Below, piece by piece: positions 17,744 through 27,240 of a stretch of DNA of 64,000 nt. The notes under the pieces are model-generated. The model ran no database searches. It had not been told where the DNA came from and saw only the letters and a program-made list of their open reading frames with translations. This DNA comes from Shewanella holmiensis (GTDB lineage: Bacteria; Pseudomonadota; Gammaproteobacteria; Enterobacterales; Shewanellaceae): the NCBI RefSeq assembly GCF_025370255.1, contig NZ_JAMTCD010000017.1, forward strand, positions 1 through 64,000. The letters are read 5' to 3'. The position numbers and the translations under genes are program-made. Position 1 is the first letter of the stretch; each line of letters begins with the position of its first letter.

Positions 17744-18957
17744 TGAGTAAGCCAATTAAAAAACCGTCAGCCCAAGACAAGTATTATGAACACGGCGATT
17801 CGATGCGTAAATATTTGCGTTCGTTATGGATTGCCCATGGTCGTAGCACCAAAGGACAGGTTCATGTAAGAGATGCGATTGATGTAAAACGTACTATGCA
17901 TATTGTGGGTATGTGTTTATTACCTGCTGTTTTCTTTGGTATGTACAACATTGGTTTGCAGGCTCAACTTGCGATTATCGAAGGCGCAACCGCTCCGGCA
18001 TCATGGCATTTAGCGATTTTTAATATGCTGTTTTCAGGCTTAACGTCTGAATCGGGGGTATTAAGCTTATTCGCATACGGTGCTAGTTTTTACGTACCAT
18101 TTTACCTTACCGCCTTACTGGTTAACTTATTTTGGGAAGTGATATTTTCCAGAATGCGTGGTCAGGAGTTACATGAAGGCTTCTTTATTACCGCGTTATT
18201 ATTTTCGCTGATTTTACCTGTGTCGACTCCTTTATGGATCATGGCGTTAGGCATTACTTTTGGCGTTATTGTCGCCAAAGAAATGTTCGGCGGTATGGGA
18301 TATAACTTCTTAAATCCTGCTTTAGCCGGATATGCATTTATCTATTTTGCATACCCAACAGAAGTGGCAGCGATAAGTCAGTTTGTTGCGGTAGACGGTT
18401 ATTCTGGAGCAACCACCTTAGGCTTGGCTGCGGCGAATAAAATCAGTTTTGCCGATGTTAGCTGGATAGGCGCATTGAGTGACCCATTATGGTGGGATAA
18501 CTTTTTTGGTTTTACCGTCGGTTCAATTGGTGAAACCAGCACGTTAGCTATTTTAATCGGTGGCGGTATTTTACTGATGACCCGCGTGGCGGATTGGCGT
18601 GTGGTAGCGGGTGTGTTGTTAGGCATGATAGCCACGGCGATTTTGTTTAATTTATTTGGCCCGGCTAAAAATGCGATGGCAACCATGCCTTGGACCTGGC
18701 ATTTGGTCACAGGTGGTTTTGCGATGGGTATGATGTTCATGGCAACCGATCCTGTAACCGCTTCCTACACTCGTAACGCTAAATACGCCTATGGTGCATT
18801 AATTGGTTTTATGACGGTATTGATTCGAGTGCTTAACGTGAAGCTGCCTGAAGGTATTATGTTAGCCATTTTATTTGCCAACTTATGGGCACCGTTATTC
18901 GATTATCTGGTAGCGAGAGCCAATATCAAGCGGAGACTAAAACGCCATGGCCTTTAA
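17743..18957 (+). CDS. nqrB: Na+-translocating NADH:quinone reductase subunit B
   Basis: NqrB is an integral subunit with about ten membrane helices that carries a covalently bound FMN and riboflavin and forms the Na+ path. The 404-residue protein has the FMN attachment motif SGATT (in DGYSGATTLGLAA), with the first Thr as flavin acceptor, and the conserved stretch MFGGMGYNFLNPALAGYAFIYFAYP. The start at 17743 overlaps the nqrA stop (TAATG) behind a strong GAGGGAAGG site, so the longer frame from 17713 is rejected. It overlaps nqrC by 11 bases. Confidence 0.95.
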   Translation: MSKPIKKPSAQDKYYEHGDSMRKYLRSLWIAHGRSTKGQVHVRDAIDVKRTMHIVGMCLLPAVFFGMYNIGLQAQLAIIEGATAPASWHLAIFNMLFSGLTSESGVLSLFAYGASFYVPFYLTALLVNLFWEVIFSRMRGQELHEGFFITALLFSLILPVSTPLWIMALGITFGVIVAKEMFGGMGYNFLNPALAGYAFIYFAYPTEVAAISQFVAVDGYSGATTLGLAAANKISFADVSWIGALSDPLWWDNFFGFTVGSIGETSTLAILIGGGILLMTRVADWRVVAGVLLGMIATAILFNLFGPAKNAMATMPWTWHLVTGGFAMGMMFMATDPVTASYTRNAKYAYGALIGFMTVLIRVLNVKLPEGIMLAILFANLWAPLFDYLVARANIKRRLKRHGL

Positions 18958-19717
18958 AAAAGATTCGGTAATGGGAACCATGGTTTTCATTATCAGCCTG
19001 AGTTTAGTGTGTTCTTTCATGATTACTGGCACGGCCGAAATTTTGAAAGAAAGAAAACTGGTTAAAAAGCGCGATGAAGTACAACAGTTTGTGTTAAAAG
19101 CGGCGGGTGTTGAAAGTAATTCAAGTGATTTTCGTGAATTATTTACTAGCCGAGTACAACCTAAACTTGTGGATTTAGAAAGCGGGCAGTTTATCGAGCA
19201 TGAAAACATTTTAGACTTTGATGGCCGCATGGCGGCAATTAATCCTGAAACTTCACGCAAACCGAAAAAAGACACTGCCAAAATTAAAAGCCGTGCTGAT
19301 CAGATACGTATTTTTGAAGTGTTTGATGACCAGGGTGAGCTAACCAGTATTGTTATGCCTATCTACGGTAAAGGTTTGTGGTCAATGATTTATGGCTACT
19401 TAGCGGTCGAGCCTGATTTAAACACCATTAAGAATATTGTGTTTTATGAACATGGTGAAACCCCAGGTATCGCTGATTTTGTGACTGACCCAGAATGGAA
19501 TGCATTGTGGCAAGGAAAGAAACTTTTTGATGAAAAAGGCAAGATAGCCATCAAAGTGGTTAAAGGCGGCGCTAAAGCGGGTGATGTACACGGTGTAGAT
19601 GGCGTTTCAGGTGCCACTAGAACAGGTGTCGGTATTCAAAAAGCGGTTGAGTTCTGGTTTGGTGTTGAAGGTTATCAAAACTTTTTACACACATTTGCCA
19701 AAACGGAGGTGAAGTAA
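18947..19717 (+). CDS. nqrC: Na+-translocating NADH:quinone reductase subunit C
   Basis: NqrC carries the second covalent FMN, facing the periplasm. The 256-residue protein has one N-terminal helix (residues 10-30) and the flavinylation motif DGVSGATRTGVG, where the Thr after SGA is the FMN acceptor attached by ApbE. Length and motifs are normal. It overlaps nqrB and abuts nqrD. Confidence 0.95.
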   Translation: MAFKKDSVMGTMVFIISLSLVCSFMITGTAEILKERKLVKKRDEVQQFVLKAAGVESNSSDFRELFTSRVQPKLVDLESGQFIEHENILDFDGRMAAINPETSRKPKKDTAKIKSRADQIRIFEVFDDQGELTSIVMPIYGKGLWSMIYGYLAVEPDLNTIKNIVFYEHGETPGIADFVTDPEWNALWQGKKLFDEKGKIAIKVVKGGAKAGDVHGVDGVSGATRTGVGIQKAVEFWFGVEGYQNFLHTFAKTEVK

Positions 19718-20338
19718 ATGAGTCGGTCAACTTCTACAAAAGACATACTAACTTCGCCAATTTTTGCGAATAACCCTGTTGCTATGCAGGTGTTGGGTGT
19801 GTGTTCAGCTCTTGCGGTCAGTAACTCAATGCAAACCGCATTAGTGATGACCCTTGCGGTAACATTTGTGTTGGTATTTTCTAATCTGATTATTTCAACC
19901 ATTCGCAATTTCATTCCAAACAGCGTGCGTATTATCGCGCAAATGACGGTGATCGCCTCCTTGGTTATTATCGTGGATATGGTGCTACAAGATGTGGCGT
20001 ATGAGCTATCTAAACAGTTATCTGTTTTTGTTAGTCTGATCATCACTAACTGTATCATCATGGGGCGTGCTGAAGCGTTTGCAATGAAATACCCACCGCA
20101 TCTTGCATTAGTTGATGCCGTAGGGAATGCGATGGGCTATGGCGTGATTTTACTAGGCGTTGCCTTTGTACGTGAACTGTTAGGCCGAGGCTCGTTATTT
20201 GGTCACGAAATATTTACCACAGTCGCAAATGATGGTTGGTATTTACCTAACGAAATGTTCACTTTACCACCGAGCGCTTTCTTCTTGATTGGTGTGATGA
20301 TTTGGGCCATTAACGTTGTTCAACGTAAGCGAGGATAA
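19718..20338 (+). CDS. nqrD: Na+-translocating NADH:quinone reductase subunit D
   Basis: NqrD is a six-helix membrane subunit that with NqrE holds the intramembrane iron centre. The 206-residue protein matches over its length: [18 protein letters not shown] at the N-terminus (with the conserved Cys of the metal site), [15 protein letters not shown], and [19 protein letters not shown] with the second Cys. The C-terminus (VVQRKRG) is basic and shorter than the Vibrio form, which may mark one of the two nqr operon types that Shewanella genomes commonly have. Confidence 0.95.
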   Translation: MSRSTSTKDILTSPIFANNPVAMQVLGVCSALAVSNSMQTALVMTLAVTFVLVFSNLIISTIRNFIPNSVRIIAQMTVIASLVIIVDMVLQDVAYELSKQLSVFVSLIITNCIIMGRAEAFAMKYPPHLALVDAVGNAMGYGVILLGVAFVRELLGRGSLFGHEIFTTVANDGWYLPNEMFTLPPSAFFLIGVMIWAINVVQRKRG

Positions 20339-20340
20339 GC

Positions 20341-20949
20341 ATGGAACACTATATTAATCTCTTTATCCAAGCCGCTTTTATAGACAACATGGCGCTGTCA
20401 TTTTTCTTGGGTATGTGTACGTTTTTAGCAGTATCAAAAAAGGTGTCTACCTCTTTTGGTCTCGGTATCGCAGTGATCGTGGTAATGATGTTAGCTGTGC
20501 CTATCAACCAGCTAATTTATGTCAATGTGCTGGCACCAGGCGCACTGGCATGGGCTGGCATGGCAGATCTTGATATCAGCTACTTGCAGTTAATTACCTT
20601 CATTGGCGTAATTGCCGCATTGGTGCAAATTTTAGAGATGTTCTTAGAAAGATACATCCCGACTTTGTACCAGAGCCTAGGTATTTTCTTACCTCTATTG
20701 ACGGTTAACTGTGCGATTTTTGCTGGGGTTATCTTTATGGCTAACCGTGATTACAACTTAGCAGAATCAACCGTATTTGCGGCGGGCAGTGCTGTGGGTT
20801 GGGCTGTGGCAATTGTATTATTGGCGGGACTACGTGAACGTATGAAGTTCAACGCAATTCCAGAAGGCCTGCAAGGTATTGGTATTACCTTTATTACCAC
20901 AGGTTTGATGGCATTAGGTTTTATGTCTTTCGCTGGCATTACGCTGTAA
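20341..20949 (+). CDS. nqrE: Na+-translocating NADH:quinone reductase subunit E
   Basis: NqrE is the inverted-topology partner of NqrD in the membrane. The 202-residue protein begins [21 protein letters not shown] and has the metal-site cysteines in [13 protein letters not shown] and [11 protein letters not shown]. It follows nqrD after two bases. Confidence 0.95.
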   Translation: MEHYINLFIQAAFIDNMALSFFLGMCTFLAVSKKVSTSFGLGIAVIVVMMLAVPINQLIYVNVLAPGALAWAGMADLDISYLQLITFIGVIAALVQILEMFLERYIPTLYQSLGIFLPLLTVNCAIFAGVIFMANRDYNLAESTVFAAGSAVGWAVAIVLLAGLRERMKFNAIPEGLQGIGITFITTGLMALGFMSFAGITL

Positions 20950-21014
20950 AGCATTGGGAAACAGCATATGAATTCCTTACAGCAAAATGACAGATTTATG
21001 AGAAGGTGCATTTA

Positions 21015-22232
21015 ATGGAAATGGCAATTGGTATTGGCATGTTTACCATAGTAGTAAGCCTGCTAGTGATGGTGATTTTAATCGCCAAAAGTAAATTAGT
21101 GAACACGGGTGCGGTGACCATCGGTATTAATGATGATGCGTCAAAGGCTGTACGCACCCCCGCGGGTGATAAATTGCTGGGCGCATTAGCCGGTAATAAT
21201 ATCTTTATTCCTTCTGCCTGTGGCGGCGGTGGTACTTGTGGACAGTGCCGTGTCACAGTGAAATCGGGTGGCGGTGATATTCTTGCCACAGAGCTTGAAC
21301 ATATTACCAAAAAAGAAGCGAAAGAAGGTTGTCGCCTTGCTTGTCAGGTTGCTGTGCGTAGCGACATGGAGCTGGAAATCGACGAAGAAGTCTTTGGGGT
21401 GAAAAAGTGGGAGTGTGAGGTTATCTCGAATAATAACCAAGCGACTTTCATTAAAGAATTATTGCTAAAAGTACCTGAGGGTGAAGAGGTGCTCTTTAAA
21501 GCGGGTGGCTATATTCAAATTGAAGCGCCAGCGCATGAAGTTCGCTATGCTGATTTTGATATTCCAGCTGAGTACCGTGATGACTGGGAAAAATACGATT
21601 TATTTAAGCTTGTTTCAAAGGTAGATGAAGACGTATTACGTGCTTATTCAATGGCGAATTATCCGGATGAAAAAGGCCGGATTATGTTGAATGTGCGTAT
21701 TGCTACGCCGCCATCTGATGATTTACCACCAGGCAAAATGTCATCATATATCTTTAATTTAAAAGCCGGCGATAAGGTGATTATTTCAGGTCCATTTGGT
21801 GAGTTTTTTGTCAAAGAAACCGATGCTGAAATGGTATTTGTTGGTGGCGGTGCGGGGATGGCCCCCATGCGTTCACACATTTTTAATCAGCTAAAACGGG
21901 TTAAAACCAATCGTAAAATGACTTTCTGGTACGGTGCTCGTTCAAAGCGTGAAATTTTCTATCAAGAAGATTTTGATATGCTAGCGGCTGAAAATGATAA
22001 TTTTGAATGGCACGTTGCGCTGTCAGATCCCTTACCAGAAGATAATTGGACTGGTTACACGGGTTTTATTCATAATGTGTTATTTGAAAACTACCTTAAA
22101 AACCATAAGTCACCAGAGGACTGTGAGTTTTATATGTGTGGCCCTCCAATCATGAACTCATCGGTTATTGGGTTATTGGAAAGCCTAGGTGTCGAGTCAG
22201 AAAATATTCTACTAGATGACTTTGGTGACTAG
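21015..22232 (+). CDS. nqrF: Na+-translocating NADH:quinone reductase subunit F
   Basis: NqrF is the electron entry subunit: it oxidises NADH with FAD and passes electrons to a 2Fe-2S cluster. The 405-residue protein has one N-terminal helix (residues 4-24), a ferredoxin domain with ligands C69, C75, C78 and C110 ([12 protein letters not shown] and RLACQ), an FAD domain (RAYSMAN) and an NADH domain ([13 protein letters not shown]). ATG 21015 fits the family start; a GTG at 21006 is in frame but overlaps the AGAAGG ribosome-binding site. It ends the operon and is followed by a strong terminator. Confidence 0.95.
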   Translation: MEMAIGIGMFTIVVSLLVMVILIAKSKLVNTGAVTIGINDDASKAVRTPAGDKLLGALAGNNIFIPSACGGGGTCGQCRVTVKSGGGDILATELEHITKKEAKEGCRLACQVAVRSDMELEIDEEVFGVKKWECEVISNNNQATFIKELLLKVPEGEEVLFKAGGYIQIEAPAHEVRYADFDIPAEYRDDWEKYDLFKLVSKVDEDVLRAYSMANYPDEKGRIMLNVRIATPPSDDLPPGKMSSYIFNLKAGDKVIISGPFGEFFVKETDAEMVFVGGGAGMAPMRSHIFNQLKRVKTNRKMTFWYGARSKREIFYQEDFDMLAAENDNFEWHVALSDPLPEDNWTGYTGFIHNVLFENYLKNHKSPEDCEFYMCGPPIMNSSVIGLLESLGVESENILLDDFGD

Positions 22233-22249
22233 GGCCTGTTAAGTGGTAT

Positions 22250-22280
22250 AAAAAAGGGAAAGCAGAGCTTTCCCTTTTTT
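22250..22280 (+). terminator. Terminator of the nqr operon
   Basis: A GGGAAAGC stem (22256-22263 with 22267-22274) closes on AGA, with A6 before and T6 after, so it can act in both directions. It lies 18 bases after the nqrF stop and ahead of the convergent small HTH gene. Confidence 0.9.
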
Positions 22281-22334
22281 ATCTTTGAATCAAGTGGCTA
22301 CATACGTGTTCAGGGGGGGGATTTCCCACTAGTA

Positions 22335-22511
22335 TTACCCCAAGCGTTTAGAAAAATCTAAGTAACGCATGACTTCACCTTCGGGGAAGGTCAATTCATC
22401 ACCATCTTGGTGGCTGGACAATAAGTTTTCTCTGGCATAACGCTTAATTGTAGCTGGGCTTTTATCTAAAATTTTACACACTTCTTCAAGGGTTAATAAT
22501 TTATCGCTCAT
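22335..22511 (-). CDS. Small helix-turn-helix DNA-binding protein (58 residues)
   Basis: The minus strand encodes 58 residues: LLTLEEVCKILDKSPATIKRYA, then DGDELTFPEGEVMRYLDF and a short tail. This is a MerR/excisionase-type winged HTH consisting of little else than the DNA-binding unit: the first part is the HTH and the rest the wing and last helix. The start has a good GGAG site six bases upstream. It is convergent with nqrF and shares its terminator. Small HTH proteins of this type are seen in Shewanella chromosomes outside mobile elements; whether it regulates nqr is unknown. No integrase or phage gene is nearby. Confidence 0.8.
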   Translation of the reverse strand: MSDKLLTLEEVCKILDKSPATIKRYARENLLSSHQDGDELTFPEGEVMRYLDFSKRLG

Positions 22512-22868
22512 TGTTTTCTCCAGCAGTAAATGTTACTCGGGTCTATTGATCTTTCAAGGTCGTTTTTGCAGCGAATTGCTGGCCATTCATACAAGGCAGA
22601 GGCTTTGCTGTGTATTCGACATAATAAGCCAATAACGCCGTAAAAATAGCCAACAAACGCTGTCCGAAGGATTCGGCTAAAACGAATTGCGGTTTGTTGA
22701 GTGAACTTTTTACCAACAAAGAGTGCTTAGATTGCTAGGCTGCACTCCGCTCGCCGCGATTAATTCGTTTTTATCTCGAACAACATTCCACCAGCAAAGA
22801 TCTACAGCCCCTAGGGATTGGTGGTTTATGTAGTATAGACAATCTGCGATAGAAGGTTGAAAAATGCA
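22512..22868. other. 357-base stretch without a gene
   Basis: I see no coding frame. It must contain the promoter of the small HTH gene. Several short imperfect dyads are present (for example CTGTCCGAAGGATTCGGC near 22660-22680), reminiscent of dispersed chromosomal repeats, but the family cannot be named without a genome comparison. Confidence 0.4.
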
Positions 22869-23534
22869 TTATTGATGTAAGCTTTTATTATCAATAATGG
22901 TTAGGGAAGGCAATTCTTTTTGTGCACAATCAAACATGGCCTTAGCTACGTCAGAGCCATGAATAGGTTTGTATTTTAGTAAAGGTCCAATAAAAAACAA
23001 TGAGGTAAATGCAAATAGCCATTGGCCAATTTGCTCTGCAGGGCGGCTATCTTCTCGTTGACCTATCAATAAACTTGGTTGAAAAATCTGTAAATAGGGT
23101 AATTGTAATTGTGCAAGTTGTTGCTCCATTTCACCTTTAACTCGATTATAAAATACACTGGATCTAGGGTTGGCGTCTAAGGCACTGATCACTTGAAAAA
23201 CCAATTTGGAGTGTTGCTGTTTATGCACCAGCTTTGCAAAGGCCAGTACGCCTAATTTATCAACTTCAATAAAAGCTTGTTGGCTTCCTGCTTGTTTAAT
23301 CGTGGTACCTAAGCAGCAAAAAGCGTGGTCTATGGTTTCGGGTAGTTCAATTTCATGCAGCTCATCTAACTGGCACGCAATATAATGCAGTTTTTCTTCC
23401 CCCCAATGATGCGCTGCTAGCTGGGGTTTAGAACGCCCTAGCACGTAAACTTTTTGATAAAGCTCGCTATCCAGTAACAACTCTAATAAAGACTTTCCCA
23501 CTAACCCTGTTGCGCCTATGATCGCAGCTATCAT
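22869..23534 (-). CDS. NAD(P)-binding Rossmann-fold protein, atypical SDR (HTATIP2-like)
   Basis: The 221-residue cytosolic protein begins with a dinucleotide-binding strand and loop, AAIIGATGLVGKSLLELLL (GxxGxxG). It continues with AFCCLGTTIKQAGS and FQVISALDANPRSSVFYNRVKGEMEQQL, where Tyr and Lys of the YxxxK pair are present (YNRVK). This arrangement is that of the CC3/HTATIP2-like atypical short-chain dehydrogenases; the substrate is unknown and several members have no proven activity. The gene is single and divergent from the nitroreductase gene. Confidence 0.8.
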   Translation of the reverse strand: MIAAIIGATGLVGKSLLELLLDSELYQKVYVLGRSKPQLAAHHWGEEKLHYIACQLDELHEIELPETIDHAFCCLGTTIKQAGSQQAFIEVDKLGVLAFAKLVHKQQHSKLVFQVISALDANPRSSVFYNRVKGEMEQQLAQLQLPYLQIFQPSLLIGQREDSRPAEQIGQWLFAFTSLFFIGPLLKYKPIHGSDVAKAMFDCAQKELPSLTIIDNKSLHQ

Positions 23535-23688
23535 TTTGTTAAATCCTTATAAAACACGCTTACTTTACTGTATCTAGCTAATGAATTAGTTGCAATCAAT
23601 GGATTGATACAAGTCGGTTTTCTTTTTATGACTTATCTGTGGCATAGTATTTCTTTGGCTAAACTTTCGCATTTTTCAAGGACCGACA

Positions 23689-24360
23689 ATGTCAAATGAA
23701 CATATTCCGCTAAACGATTTTATTGAATATTCCCAAGATGAAATGTTAGCTAGGGCGCAGGAAAATTATCAACAAGTAAAGCGTCGACATTCGATTCGAA
23801 AGTTTTCAGAAAGGCCCGTTCCGCAAGCTATTATTGAACAGTGCATTTTGGCAGCAGGTACCGCGCCGAATGGTGCTAACCATCAGCCATGGCATTTTGT
23901 TGCGATTAAAAGTCCTGAGGTGAAAGCGCAAATTCGTCAACAAGCAGAAGCCTTAGAGCAGGCTTTTTATGCTGGGCGAGCGGGTGACGAATGGCTTAAC
24001 GCATTAAAACCTTTAGGAACCAATGCCAATAAGCCCTACTTAGAACATGCACCTTGGTTAATTGCTATTTTTAGCCAAAAACGTAAAGAAGACGAGGGTG
24101 AGCAAAAAACAAATTATTATGTGCATGAGTCTGTGGGGATTGCTACTGGTTTTTTAATACAAGCGCTGCATCATGCAGGCCTTGCCACCTTAACTCATAC
24201 TCCGAAGCCGATGAGTTTTTTATCAAAAATCTGTGGTCGAGATAATGACAATGAGCGTCCATATATGTTGATTATTGCTGGCTACCCCGCTGATGATGCG
24301 ACAGTACCTGTGCATGCATTAGATAAAAAAGCACTGCATGATATTTGTGAGTTTATTTAA
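23689..24360 (+). CDS. Nitroreductase family protein
   Basis: This 223-residue FMN enzyme uses NAD(P)H to reduce nitro or halogenated aromatic or quinone substrates. The FMN-binding start RRHSIRKFSERPVP (residues 29-42) and APNGANHQPWHFV are conserved, as is the last FMN segment around ALHHAGLATLTHTP. The extended middle (PYLEHAPWLIAIF, KTNYYVHESVGIATG) resembles the iodotyrosine-deiodinase-like branch of the family. The natural substrate cannot be told. It has a terminator immediately downstream. Confidence 0.88.
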   Translation: MSNEHIPLNDFIEYSQDEMLARAQENYQQVKRRHSIRKFSERPVPQAIIEQCILAAGTAPNGANHQPWHFVAIKSPEVKAQIRQQAEALEQAFYAGRAGDEWLNALKPLGTNANKPYLEHAPWLIAIFSQKRKEDEGEQKTNYYVHESVGIATGFLIQALHHAGLATLTHTPKPMSFLSKICGRDNDNERPYMLIIAGYPADDATVPVHALDKKALHDICEFI

Positions 24361-24418
24361 CCAGGGCTGAGATTATTTTAACGTTAGTCTTGATTATTAA
24401 TGTTAACAATGATTGATG

Positions 24419-24443
24419 AAGGCGCTGTTACAGCGCCTTTTTT
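24419..24443. terminator. Terminator shared by nitroreductase and HAD genes, overlapping the HAD stop
   Basis: The stem GGCGCTG/CAGCGCC (24421-24427 with 24431-24437) has a three-base loop TTA and is followed by T6. The loop lies on the HAD stop codon, so the last codons of HAD form one arm of the hairpin. Confidence 0.85.
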
Positions 24444-25024
24444 ATGCCGTGTTTTTTCAGTATTGTTAATAATTCAGCAAGGCTTTTTACAATGACATCC
24501 GCTAAGTGTTGATAGTGGGTATCAATACCATGATTAATAAAGCAGGCAATCATCCCTGCATTATTTGCCGCTTGAATATCATATAAATAATCACCGACAT
24601 AGATCAGGTTTTTGGGATGTATTTGCCACTGATCTGCTATCGCGTTTAACGCATCAGGCGCAGGTTTTGCGGGGTAGCACTCGCGGGTGAGTACAATATC
24701 AATGTTGATATTGTTTTGTTTTAACTTCATTTCACTGGCGGTTTTACTGTTACGCGTGACAATTGCGCAGGGTAAGTTTTGACGATTGATGTAGTTTAAT
24801 AACTCCACCATACCAGTCAGAGCCTTTGCTGTGTTGGCATCTCTATTTTCATGCTCAAGCACAATGTCATTGGCTCGTTGCTGAGTAATGGGGCAATTGA
24901 GTTGGTCTATAAAGGTTAATAAATCTTGATCGGTAGGGCAGCCTATTTGTTGCTTTATAAGGGCAAAGTCTAAACTGGACTCTACTAATGTTCCGTCTAG
25001 ATCAAAAATAATACCGTGGATCAT
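24428..25024 (-). CDS. HAD family hydrolase (subfamily IA phosphatase)
   Basis: The 198-residue protein is a cytosolic haloacid-dehalogenase phosphatase. Motif I is IIFDLDGTLVESSLD with nucleophile Asp8 and acid Asp10; motif II is AIVTRNSK; motif III and IV are KPAPDALN and LIYVGDYLYDIQAANNAG. The small alpha-helical cap sits between motifs I and II. It may be a phosphoglycolate-type phosphatase but the substrate is not predictable. It starts 14 bases downstream of the CIA30 gene's stop, on the same strand, so the two may be co-transcribed. Confidence 0.88.
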   Translation of the reverse strand: MIHGIIFDLDGTLVESSLDFALIKQQIGCPTDQDLLTFIDQLNCPITQQRANDIVLEHENRDANTAKALTGMVELLNYINRQNLPCAIVTRNSKTASEMKLKQNNINIDIVLTRECYPAKPAPDALNAIADQWQIHPKNLIYVGDYLYDIQAANNAGMIACFINHGIDTHYQHLADVIVKSLAELLTILKKHGIKKAL

Positions 25025-25038
25025 AGAGTCAATTAACC

Positions 25039-25605
25039 TTATTTTTCAAATGCGATAGTATGTAAATCAATACTAAAACTGCCTTGTTGTTTGTCTGCGA
25101 TTAAAATGCCCACTTTTTCCACTTTGGCAAAGTCTAACGCAGGACCATTTTGAATGGTGCGTCCACGAAAGCCAATACGAAAATCGTCAACAGTAAAAAT
25201 GTGTTCGCTGATCTCACCTTCCAGTGTAGTAAATTCTGCAATAAATGCTTCGCCAAATTGTAATGCTGCTGTTTTTAATCGGAGCTGATAGCGCTTTCCA
25301 TCCCCTTTAACAAGCAATTTGCAGCGAGTGGCGGTATGGATTTTATTGATTACATTAAACTGAGTTGAAGCGAAACCACCGTTATTATCGAGTGACACTA
25401 AGCCGGTAAAGTTAACTGCATCATTATTGATACTGACTCGACTTGAAGATAGGCCGCCCATCACTGTATCGTTATTAATTTGGGTATGACGTAAATCGAA
25501 GTCACTGGCAAAATTCAATTTCATGGTTTCCTCATTCGATAAGTTAGCCGCTAATGCTGTGTGGCTGAAGATACAGAAAAAGCTCGCACTGATAAATTTT
25601 ATCAT
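25039..25605 (-). CDS. CIA30 domain secreted protein
   Basis: The CIA30 domain (complex I intermediate-associated protein 30 family, a galactose-binding-like fold) fills the mature protein: NFASDFDLRHTQINNDTVMGGLSSS, then GFASTQFN and a late FAKVEKVGILIADKQQGSFSIDL. A signal peptide (MIKFISASFFCIFSHTALA) precedes it, so unlike mitochondrial members it is exported. The ATG at 25605 is preferred (GGGAA upstream) over one four codons earlier. Function in bacteria is not established. It lies upstream of the HAD gene on the same strand and a terminator separates it from the DUF4397 gene. Confidence 0.82.
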   Translation of the reverse strand: MIKFISASFFCIFSHTALAANLSNEETMKLNFASDFDLRHTQINNDTVMGGLSSSRVSINNDAVNFTGLVSLDNNGGFASTQFNVINKIHTATRCKLLVKGDGKRYQLRLKTAALQFGEAFIAEFTTLEGEISEHIFTVDDFRIGFRGRTIQNGPALDFAKVEKVGILIADKQQGSFSIDLHTIAFEK

Positions 25606-25616
25606 GGTTATTCCCA

Positions 25617-25652
25617 TTAAAAAAAAGGCTTATCTGGGTTAAAGATAAGCCT
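25617..25652 (-). terminator. Terminator of the DUF4397 gene
   Basis: A ten-base-pair stem (25626-25635 with 25643-25652) is followed on the minus strand by at least seven T. It sits just upstream of the CIA30 gene, insulating it. Confidence 0.85.
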
Positions 25653-25688
25653 AAAGGGTTTCACAGAGAAAAATAGTGGATGAACAAA

Positions 25689-27062
25689 CTACATTACGGT
25701 GAAGTCATCTAAAAGGATCACACTAAATGGTGCACCGCCACCGACATTGTCTACAGCAGCTACACCATATATGCCTGCAGCATCTAAAGTGACTTCTAAT
25801 GGACCAATAGCGACATCTTTTGTGTTTGCAACAGTGACACTAATTGTATACGTGCCTGGTGCTACACTAATGCTGCCTGATGATGCTTTAAATGGTACGT
25901 CTTCAAGAGCTGGGCTTGCTTCGCTGATGTCTGCTGTTGCGGTGAGGTAAATATCCACTTCAGGTGCAGAGTAAGCTGCATGAGTCACTGTCAGTTTTGC
26001 TTCAGTCGCAACACGTCTAGTGTTATCCATTAATACCAACGGCTCAATCATGTTGTCTGATAATGAACCTACCGCTAATGCACTGTAGCTCATGCCTAGG
26101 GTTAAATCGACTGCGGCCTCATCAATAACAACCACAGTGTTATCGGCATCTGCCGCCACTGTGACTGTGTGCGCACCTTCAGGCACATTGACATATCCAG
26201 CAATTTCGCCAAATGCCAACATGTTTACTGCTGGTGTTGTGCTGCCATCAAGGAACACATCTACTGCAGGAGCATCTGCAACCGCATGAACAACACGTAA
26301 ATCAGCGCCGCTACTAACGTCATTTAAGATCACCTGACCTTCAGGTAATGCGACATGAAGTGCTACAGGTGACATACCAGACCAAGTATTTGGAATAGCA
26401 CTAATAAAGTAGTCTTGCATATCAGCTAACGAAACAGTTCCTGAGTCATATACAACATCTTTCAAGCCCGCTGCTGTAATGCGGATTTGATAATCTCCTG
26501 CAGCCACTTCAAGTTGTGGGCTAGCATCCATGTAATCGGCTGACAGTGTAGCTGACATGCTGGTAATATCAGTACCTGGAGCGGTTACATAAACATCAAC
26601 TAAACCAACAGCTGGCGAGGCATGAAGTACCTGCACCCTTGCATAGCCACTGGCGATGTCTGCCATTGGATTCTCTACAAGTTTTAGCATTAAGCTTTCA
26701 TCAGCAACATTGCCTAATGCGACAGCGGTATATTCCATTTTATCTTCAGCAATTAACTGTGCTTCCAAAACGGTAGCGGTTGAACCATCAGCTAGAATTG
26801 CATCGACATCGATATCAAAGGTAGCAGAATTGACTTCAAGAAGCCCACTGGACATTGCGTAGTCAACATCAGCAAGTAGCTCTGCACCATTGGCCATAAC
26901 ATTAACCATTGGAGCATCGCTACCAGCGTGAATGACACGCACATGCGAAAGTTCAACTGGCGCAGGTGTCGGCGTGACTTGTTGAACAACATCATCATCG
27001 TCAGAACACGCGGTTAAACCAATCATTGATACGCATAACGCAAAGGGATAAATCCGTTTCAT
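25689..27062 (-). CDS. DUF4397 domain lipoprotein
   Basis: A 457-residue exported lipoprotein: the signal peptide ends in lipobox LTAC followed by SDDDD, an acidic stretch that in many gammaproteobacteria favours retention or export as for other lipoproteins. Four DUF4397-type beta-sandwich repeats follow, each opening with a similar motif: LSHVRVIHAGSDAPMVNVM, YARVQVLHASPAVGLVDVY, LRVVHAVADAPAVDVFLDG and LTVTHAAYSAPEVDIYLTA. The family is thought to be an extracellular surface or matrix domain; ligands are unknown. The frame extends 64 codons upstream, but the ATG at 27062 with GAGG upstream and a proper signal peptide is the start. It is divergent from the next gene. Confidence 0.9.
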   Translation of the reverse strand: MKRIYPFALCVSMIGLTACSDDDDVVQQVTPTPAPVELSHVRVIHAGSDAPMVNVMANGAELLADVDYAMSSGLLEVNSATFDIDVDAILADGSTATVLEAQLIAEDKMEYTAVALGNVADESLMLKLVENPMADIASGYARVQVLHASPAVGLVDVYVTAPGTDITSMSATLSADYMDASPQLEVAAGDYQIRITAAGLKDVVYDSGTVSLADMQDYFISAIPNTWSGMSPVALHVALPEGQVILNDVSSGADLRVVHAVADAPAVDVFLDGSTTPAVNMLAFGEIAGYVNVPEGAHTVTVAADADNTVVVIDEAAVDLTLGMSYSALAVGSLSDNMIEPLVLMDNTRRVATEAKLTVTHAAYSAPEVDIYLTATADISEASPALEDVPFKASSGSISVAPGTYTISVTVANTKDVAIGPLEVTLDAAGIYGVAAVDNVGGGAPFSVILLDDFTVM

Positions 27063-27240
27063 TTGAGTAATTCCTCGTAGAGTAATGTGACGAATTTTTA
27101 TACGGGAAGATATTTTTAGTGGTTCACAAAAAACTAACAAATAAATGAATTTTATTTGCTTTTTATTATAAGCTACTGATTTTAATTTATTTAATTGTTT
27201 TTGGTTTTTAAGGTTATTGAGACATTTAAGGTTTGCGCCT

